From NCBI GenBank assembly GCA_030638625.1, contig DAOWEE010000084.1, forward strand, positions 1-9,338: a stretch of 9,338 nt of DNA, in the 5' to 3' direction. Numbering within the stretch: position 1 is the stretch's first letter; each line of letters opens with the position of its first letter. The notes below the pieces were generated by a model that was not told the DNA's origin, ran no database searches, and saw only the letters and a list, made by a program, of their open reading frames with translations. The position numbers were made by a program, and so were the translations under genes. The DNA is from Methanosarcinales archaeon. Its GTDB lineage: Archaea > Halobacteriota > Methanosarcinia > Methanosarcinales > Methanocomedenaceae. Positions 4,385 through 9,338 of the stretch are shown in pieces.

Positions 4385-6865
4385 ATGGATAAAACCATGG
4401 AGAAAAAGATACAACAATTTCTGAAAAGTTTCATAAATCCAGATGATAATGACATCAAAGATTTTGTAGATTCACTACTTGAAGAGAATCCTTCTTTAAA
4501 TGCTGACGAATTAACTGAAAACATAAAGGAACGCTCTGAAAAACACGGTCAACAATCTGCCACGCTATATAAGCTGGAAGAAGATTTTGTTGAATATTCT
4601 GAAATTGACTCGCCACAAGTGGATGACTTCAAGAAAAGACTTTACAGTGCATACGATAAGAACTCGGAACTGGAAGATGTGTCTGAGGATATTAATCGAT
4701 TAACTAACATCCTTGAGGGACTGAAGAATCAGACTACAGAAACTGAAGGGACTGAAGAAGAAGTCTCCCCTGATGTGAGCAACCTTCTTGCAAGAATCCA
4801 GCAATTGAAATCGAATAATTTAGACGTACTGGGCAGTGAAACTGAAGTAATGGAAAAAGCTCCTGAAGAAGAAAAAGTTGAAACTGCAAAGGACGAAGAG
4901 AAGATACTGCCAGAAAAAACAGAAACCCCTATTGAAGAAGAAATCCTCATTGAGGAAGATGAGGACTTTTTGAAAATTGAAGATATTGTGCCGGCAGATG
5001 GTGAAGAGATCTGGGGGGGGGGTAAAACTACTGAAACTGGGGACGAACACATCGAAACGTCCGACCTGATGCAAAGGCTGGGGGGTGGAACGAGTGAGCT
5101 TTCAGAAATTCTGGAAGAAAAAATAGAGGATCGCGGTGACACATCAGCCAAGGAAGCAGCAAGGGGCGATGAACCAGTTGAAGAGAGAGAACTTGTCAAA
5201 GACATCATCGAAGAACGGCTGTCCCGTGATGTTGAAGCGAGAATCAAGTCAATAAAAGAAAGACATGAATGGGCGATGGAAGAGAAAGAATCAGTTTCTC
5301 TCATAGATCGCCTAAAAGATTATCTTTCCAAAGACACTGATGAACTTGAAGATTATGACCCAGACCTTCACGGCCCTTTAGTAACATTTGATGGGCTTGA
5401 CGGGCACGAAGAAATAGAACGGTACTGGGTGAATGAGCCTTTTGCTTTCGTGGTAATCCTAAACAACATTGAGCTTAAAGAAAATATATACTATGTAGTA
5501 GAGCCAAAATTGTCCCGTTTTGAAGACCTATTCTTAAAAGAAATCAAAGACCGATTAAGGGATGTACTGCTGGTAGAAGATGTTATACCTGAATCTGATA
5601 AAAATATGGTTCTGACCAGGAAGGTCAAGGAATTGGTCCGTGATTATAATATCGACCTTACACCAATAATGATGGAAAAGATATTATATTTCGTGAAACG
5701 TGATTTTGTCGGATTCGGGTACATAGATGCCATACAGGAAGACGATAGGATTGAAGATGTTTCTTGTAACGGGCATGACACTCCTGTATATCTGTACCAT
5801 AAACAATATACCAATATTGCCACCAATGTGGTGTTCAACGAGGATGAGCTTGACTCATTCATTATAAAGCTGGCACAACGTAGTGGAAAACACATCTCAG
5901 TAGCCGAGCCTATGATTGATGCTACCATGCCGGATGGCTCAAGGATTCAAATGACCCTGAGCACACATATTACGGCACACGGTGGTACTTTCACAATCAG
6001 GAAGTTTGCGGACGTACCATTATCACCAATAGACCTTGTAAACTGGAAAACATTCGATGCAGCGACCATGGCATACCTGTGGTTGTGCATCGAAAATAAT
6101 AAGAGCTTGATTTTTGCAGGCGGTACTGCTTCAGGTAAGACTTCATCTTTAAACGCTGTTGCCCTGTTTATTCCCAGGCAAGCCAAGGTAATCTCTCTTG
6201 AGGATACCCGCGAACTGAAACTACCACATGTCAACTGGATTCCTGCAGTTACCAGGGATTCGTTCACTGCCGATGAACGCGGCGGTATTGACATGTATGA
6301 ACTTTTAAGGGGTGCCCTCAGGCAGAGGCCTGAATATTTGCTTGTAGGTGAGGTTAGGGGTAAGGAAGCACTGACCCTCTTCCAGGCAATGAGCACGGGC
6401 CATACCACGTTCTCGACGATGCATGCCGATTCTGTAGCATCGGCAATTCACAGGTTAGAGAATCCACCCATCAGTGTGCCCAGAAGCATGATACAGGCTC
6501 TTAATATTATCTGTATCCAGTCCCAGACTTACCACAAAGGTAAAAGGGTCAGGAGAAACATGAAATTGGTAGAAATCACTGATATTGACCCGCACACCAG
6601 GAATATACGTACTAATGAGATATTTGAATGGGACTCCATGACAGACACTTTCCAGCGGGTGGGTGAATCAAAAGCACTTAACGAGATTATGACCAAACGG
6701 GCATGGACTGAAAAAGATCTGAAAAAAGAACTTGTCTACCGGGAAAAAATAATGGATTTTCTTGCAAGGAATAATATTCTTGATTACAATACCGTATCTA
6801 CTGTAATTTATGAATATTCCATTGATCCTGAGAAAGTGCTAAGGAAGCTTAAGATAATTGAATAA
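4385..6865 (+). CDS. PilB/FlaI/TadA-family type IV filament assembly ATPase with long acidic N-terminal extension
   Basis: At 826 residues this hexameric secretion ATPase is far longer than archaellum FlaI (about 550) and nearer to haloarchaeal PilB3. It would power filament assembly at the cytoplasmic face by driving the platform protein encoded next. The conserved part begins near residue 325. It has an N-terminal subdomain (about 430-545: FGYIDAIQEDDRIEDVSCNG, then GGTFTIRKF), Walker A GGTASGKT (579-586), Asp box ISLEDTREL (603-611), Walker B with catalytic Glu LLVGEVRG (652-659, E656), and His box GHTTFSTMHAD (672-682). All key residues are present. Residues 1-110 look helical. Residues about 115-300 are very rich in Glu and low in complexity, apparently disordered or coiled coil, and contain two Gly runs (W210-GGGK and LGGGT). 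The first Gly run is encoded by ten consecutive G. The family is firm; which filament it builds is inferred. Confidence 0.93.
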   Translation: MDKTMEKKIQQFLKSFINPDDNDIKDFVDSLLEENPSLNADELTENIKERSEKHGQQSATLYKLEEDFVEYSEIDSPQVDDFKKRLYSAYDKNSELEDVSEDINRLTNILEGLKNQTTETEGTEEEVSPDVSNLLARIQQLKSNNLDVLGSETEVMEKAPEEEKVETAKDEEKILPEKTETPIEEEILIEEDEDFLKIEDIVPADGEEIWGGGKTTETGDEHIETSDLMQRLGGGTSELSEILEEKIEDRGDTSAKEAARGDEPVEERELVKDIIEERLSRDVEARIKSIKERHEWAMEEKESVSLIDRLKDYLSKDTDELEDYDPDLHGPLVTFDGLDGHEEIERYWVNEPFAFVVILNNIELKENIYYVVEPKLSRFEDLFLKEIKDRLRDVLLVEDVIPESDKNMVLTRKVKELVRDYNIDLTPIMMEKILYFVKRDFVGFGYIDAIQEDDRIEDVSCNGHDTPVYLYHKQYTNIATNVVFNEDELDSFIIKLAQRSGKHISVAEPMIDATMPDGSRIQMTLSTHITAHGGTFTIRKFADVPLSPIDLVNWKTFDAATMAYLWLCIENNKSLIFAGGTASGKTSSLNAVALFIPRQAKVISLEDTRELKLPHVNWIPAVTRDSFTADERGGIDMYELLRGALRQRPEYLLVGEVRGKEALTLFQAMSTGHTTFSTMHADSVASAIHRLENPPISVPRSMIQALNIICIQSQTYHKGKRVRRNMKLVEITDIDPHTRNIRTNEIFEWDSMTDTFQRVGESKALNEIMTKRAWTEKDLKKELVYREKIMDFLARNNILDYNTVSTVIYEYSIDPEKVLRKLKIIE
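5013..5022 (+). repeat. Homopolymer run of ten G inside the assembly ATPase gene
   Basis: Ten consecutive G encode W210-G-G-G in the disordered acidic region. A second run of six G lies at 5080-5085. With eleven G the frame would meet TAA immediately after the run. With nine it would meet TGA at 5067-5069. Either change removes the whole motor domain. Confidence 0.9.
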
Positions 6866-6879
6866 TTTACTTTTTAATC

Positions 6880-8922
6880 GTGGCGCAGGCAATGGACGAC
6901 ATGAATAACGAGCCCCGGACTGAAGAAGAAGCTGTGACCAAGAAAGGACTGGACCTGGACGCTATTACGCACAGGATGCAGTTCCTTTTACATAAGGTCA
7001 TGATGATACCGTTCATCATTCTGGGCGAGAATATGAAGGCTCAGGAGGAAAAATATTCCGGGCTCCAGAAAACGCTCAAGCAGGCTCGTATTACTAAGTC
7101 ATACGAGATGTACCTGTCCAACACTATATTCTATTCGATAATTGCCGGTATTGTTGGTGCACTGTTCGGGCTGCTCGTTGCGTTTATTCTAATTAGCGTT
7201 ATAGGTCTTCCTGAAAAGATCACTAGCCTAACTTTTGACCCGAGTATAGCCTGGATACTTGATTTCAAGGAGCTGATTATTGGAGGAATAATATTCGTCT
7301 TCCTGTCACTTCTATTTGGAGGGATTGTGTATATCCTGTTCCTGTTATATCCTATGATTATAGCTGGTGAGCGTAAAGGTGGCATTGACCGTAACCTCCC
7401 TCCTGCAGTTTCTTTCATGTTCGCGATGAGCAGGAGCGGTATGAATGTTATTGAGATTTTAAAGTCTGTCAGTGAAAGCAGATTTACTTATGGAGAAGTC
7501 TCAAAGGAAGTAGATGTCATATTAAGGGATATGGAATATTTTGGTAATGACCTGCGTATTGCATTGCATAACAGCAGTGAGCTTACTCCCTCAAATAATT
7601 TTCAGGATCTGATGTATAACCTGCTTACAGTTATAGACAGTGGCGGTGATATACCTTTTTATTTCAGGGATAAGGCAGAAGTATACGCACAGAGGGCAAA
7701 ATTTGAACAAAAAGGTTTCCTGGAAACTCTTGCACTTATCGCAGAATCCTATGTTACCGCTTTTGTAGCAGGTCCCCTGTTTATTATTATAATGGGTGTT
7801 ATGATGAGTGTCATGGGTTCTGATACCATGATTATGCTCCAGGCTATAGTGTATATGATGCTGCCCGTGGGTTCATTCATGTTTATCTTCATGATTGGTC
7901 TCATGACACCAGGAGCGACCGGTGAACCCCCAATTCTTCCAGTGCCAAAATTGTTTCCAGAGAAGGTTGAACTTCCCCCTGAAGATGACCCTGATTATGA
8001 AAGGACTAAAGCATTACTTAAATCGAGAAGTACCCTGGCATTTAAGCAGGTATTGAAGGACCCCTTTAAAAGCATCAAGGAAAAACCAGTCAACATTCTT
8101 GCAGTAACCGGACCTATTGCAGTTGTTTTTCTTATATTATCCGTGTTCAAAGGTCTATCTACACCGAATTTCATAGATTTTATTGATGATCGAATAGTGT
8201 ATGCCATTTACATGTTGATAGTACCACTTGCGATTTTCCATGAATCAAAAATGTTCAAGGAAAGAAAAATACAGGGTGCTATACCGGATTTTCTTAAGAA
8301 ACTTGCCAGTACCAACCAGACAGGTATGGCACTTCGGGATTCAATTGGTCTTATGGCAAGATCTAAAATTGGATATCTGAGCAAGCATATCAGGACGATC
8401 TGGAAAGATATGGACTGGGGTCTTGATGTCAATGCATCCCTTTTTAGATTCTCTAACCGGATTCGAACCCATACTGTTGTCAGGGCTATAACCCTTATAT
8501 CCAAGGCCAATTCATCAAGTGGTGAAGTGGGTGAAGTGCTCATGATTGCAGCCAATGATGCTTTGTTTGAGCAGGATATGAACAGAGAACGAAGTGTCAA
8601 TATGTTGATATATATCGTGATTATTTACATTTCATTTGCTGTGTTCATCGGAGTAGTATATGTGATTTCGACTACTTTTCTTACTGAAATGTCAAATGCT
8701 GCAGACCAGATGGAAGCATCGGGTATGCAGGGTGGAGGGTTTATGCAGGCGTTCGATTTGAACGTTTTCAACCGACTGTTCTTCCATGCTGCAGTAGTCC
8801 AGGGTGTATGTTCCGGACTCATTGCAGGGGTCATGGGTGAAGGTAGCTTGCTATCAGGGATGAAACATGCCACGGTCATGCTTACATTGGGATACCTGCT
8901 GTTCACGATAGCAGTGCTGTGA
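6880..8922 (+). CDS. Double-T2SF archaeal filament platform protein (PilC/FlaJ/TadBC type)
   Basis: This 680-residue integral membrane protein would be the inner-membrane platform on which the assembly ATPase acts. After a charged N-terminus (1-75) come hydrophobic segments near 83-109 and 133-161, a cytoplasmic T2SF domain (about 165-285; ERKGGIDRNLPPAVSFMFAMSRSG), and segments near 290-312 and 320-343. A Pro-rich linker (344-372) follows, then segments near 405-424 and 438-453, a second T2SF domain (about 459-570; ERKIQGAIPDFLKKLASTNQTG), and final segments near 574-600, 636-652 and 662-680. Two T2SF domains in one chain match archaeal PilC3-type proteins and correspond to bacterial TadB plus TadC. 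The gene begins 14 bases after the ATPase stop, so the two are probably co-transcribed. The start is uncertain: GTG at 6880 has no visible ribosome site, and ATG at 6892 or 6901 would remove only 4 or 7 residues. Confidence 0.92.
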   Translation: MAQAMDDMNNEPRTEEEAVTKKGLDLDAITHRMQFLLHKVMMIPFIILGENMKAQEEKYSGLQKTLKQARITKSYEMYLSNTIFYSIIAGIVGALFGLLVAFILISVIGLPEKITSLTFDPSIAWILDFKELIIGGIIFVFLSLLFGGIVYILFLLYPMIIAGERKGGIDRNLPPAVSFMFAMSRSGMNVIEILKSVSESRFTYGEVSKEVDVILRDMEYFGNDLRIALHNSSELTPSNNFQDLMYNLLTVIDSGGDIPFYFRDKAEVYAQRAKFEQKGFLETLALIAESYVTAFVAGPLFIIIMGVMMSVMGSDTMIMLQAIVYMMLPVGSFMFIFMIGLMTPGATGEPPILPVPKLFPEKVELPPEDDPDYERTKALLKSRSTLAFKQVLKDPFKSIKEKPVNILAVTGPIAVVFLILSVFKGLSTPNFIDFIDDRIVYAIYMLIVPLAIFHESKMFKERKIQGAIPDFLKKLASTNQTGMALRDSIGLMARSKIGYLSKHIRTIWKDMDWGLDVNASLFRFSNRIRTHTVVRAITLISKANSSSGEVGEVLMIAANDALFEQDMNRERSVNMLIYIVIIYISFAVFIGVVYVISTTFLTEMSNAADQMEASGMQGGGFMQAFDLNVFNRLFFHAAVVQGVCSGLIAGVMGEGSLLSGMKHATVMLTLGYLLFTIAVL

Positions 8923-9037
8923 AGCAAAAACAGGGTTGGCGTAATGTCCCTCTAGAACTCTCTACATTTTATTCATTGGATGTAAAATCTATTCACAACC
9001 CAGTGGTGATGAGTATGAGCATTATGATGGCACAAGG

Positions 9038-9045
9038 TTTATATG
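9038..9045 (+). promoter_or_regulatory. TATA box of the KaiC-like ATPase gene
   Basis: TTTATATG closely matches the archaeal box A and lies about 45-50 bases before the ATG candidates at 9084 and 9090. It predicts a leader of roughly 20 bases holding the AAGGA site. This suggests the gene has its own promoter rather than relying only on read-through from the 161-base upstream gap. Confidence 0.6.
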
Positions 9046-9075
9046 TTTGCAAAATAGATATTGCATTATAAATCC

Positions 9076-9080
9076 AAGGA
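9076..9080 (+). promoter_or_regulatory. Ribosome binding site of the KaiC-like ATPase gene
   Basis: AAGGA lies three bases before the ATG at 9084 and nine before the in-frame ATG at 9090. The second spacing is more usual, so 9090 is preferred; the difference is two residues. Confidence 0.5.
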
Positions 9081-9089
9081 AATATGACA

Positions 9090-9338
9090 ATGTCAGGTCT
9101 AGATGATATATTCGACAGCAATGACGACTTGGTCTATGACAATACCATAGATGACATTCTGGAGGAGGGAACAGAATCATCTGAGATGGACCTGATGGAG
9201 TACGAATCTGAGCCTGAAACTGTTTTAGAACAGGAAACGTTCATTGAACCTGAAACTGCGGAGCCCCAACTTGCTCCTGATATATTGTCCTGTGGCATTT
9301 ATGTACTGGACCGAAGTATTGGTGGAGGGATTCCGGCA
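9090..9338 (+). CDS. RecA-superfamily KaiC/FlaH-like ATPase, N-terminal part only
   Basis: The frame is open from the ATG at 9090 to the window edge (83 codons). About the first 65 residues are strongly acidic and low in complexity, with Glu/Pro repeats (SEPETVLEQETFIEPETAEP), probably a flexible tail. Then comes ILSCGIYVLDRSIGGGIPA, which matches the opening of archaeal KaiC-like domains (typically TGIxxLDxxLGGGIP). The Walker A motif would normally follow within a few residues but lies outside the window, so nucleotide binding cannot be confirmed here. Archaellum FlaH/ArlH is a KaiC-like protein that docks on the FlaI ATPase. Placement right after an assembly ATPase and platform protein therefore suggests a similar regulatory partner. 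The acidic tail is not usual for FlaH. Its own TATA box (9038-9045) suggests partly independent expression. Confidence 0.75.
   Translation, partial: MSGLDDIFDSNDDLVYDNTIDDILEEGTESSEMDLMEYESEPETVLEQETFIEPETAEPQLAPDILSCGIYVLDRSIGGGIPA

Noticed and set aside
4729..5304. Minus-strand frame of 191 codons, extremely Ser-rich, opposite the acidic region of the assembly ATPase.
   Set aside because: The Ser richness is what results when Glu-rich coding sequence is read on the other strand; there is no independent support.
8461..8476. Minus-strand GGGTTCGAATCC inside the platform gene, like a tRNA T arm.
   Set aside because: It encodes conserved protein (NRIRTHT) and no matching acceptor, D or anticodon arms lie nearby, so it is not a tRNA or an attachment site.
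9015..9071. Eighteen-codon frame (ATG at 9015, TAA at 9069-9071) with GGTGAT four bases upstream, before the KaiC-like gene.
   Set aside because: It overlaps the best TATA box of the next gene and has no recognisable composition; a transcript from that promoter would not include it. It is more likely a chance frame.
1..9338. CRISPR arrays, insertion sequences and rRNA or tRNA genes.
   Set aside because: No regularly spaced short repeats with unique spacers, no transposase-like frame and no structural RNA was recognised; the only regular repeat is the 231-bp Ig-module unit.

Overview
The window looks like chromosomal DNA of an AT-rich euryarchaeon, probably of the Methanosarcinales / ANME-2 / Methanoperedens kind. 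This is inferred from archaeal TATA boxes (TTTAAATA, TTTATATG, TATAAATA) 17-60 bases upstream of starts, GGAGG/GGTGA-type ribosome binding sites, a FlaI/PilB-type ATPase followed by a double-length T2SF membrane protein, a KaiC-like ATPase, and a secreted propeller/Ig-repeat protein typical of the group. Species cannot be fixed from the sequence alone.

Layout. Positions 1-1962 (minus strand, running off the left edge) encode a secreted protein with a signal peptide, eight FG-GAP/VCBS-like propeller motifs and near-identical 77-residue Ig-like modules. It is open across the whole stretch. A second minus-strand gene (2291-2722) encodes a 143-residue cysteine-containing protein without a signal peptide, loosely V4R-like. 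A 568-574 base non-coding divergent region follows (to about 3296). It holds two stem-loops, a perfect 12-bp palindrome and promoter elements for both directions.

The plus strand then carries one functional module. It comprises a MinD-type ATPase with a C-terminal amphipathic membrane-targeting helix (3297-4091) and, one base later, a 65-residue single-pass membrane protein with a cytoplasmic coiled coil (4093-4290). After a 94-base leader with a near-perfect 26-bp palindrome comes a PilB/FlaI/TadA-type assembly ATPase with an unusually long acidic N-terminal extension (4385-6865). A double-T2SF platform protein (6880-8922) follows. After a separate promoter-bearing gap comes the start of a RecA/KaiC-like ATPase with an acidic N-terminus (9090 to the right edge).

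How the genes fit together. The assembly ATPase and the platform protein are the engine of an archaeal type IV filament; their sizes recall haloarchaeal PilB3/PilC3. The order MinD-like ATPase, assembly ATPase, platform protein parallels bacterial Tad loci (CpaE/TadZ, TadA, TadB/TadC), in which the MinD-like protein places the machine at a cell site. The tiny coiled-coil membrane protein is a good candidate for the MinD partner or anchor. The KaiC-like protein recalls FlaH/ArlH, the RecA-fold partner of the archaellum motor. No pilin or prepilin peptidase is in the window. The most striking sequence oddity is a run of ten G inside the assembly ATPase gene, where gain or loss of one G would truncate the protein before its motor domain.
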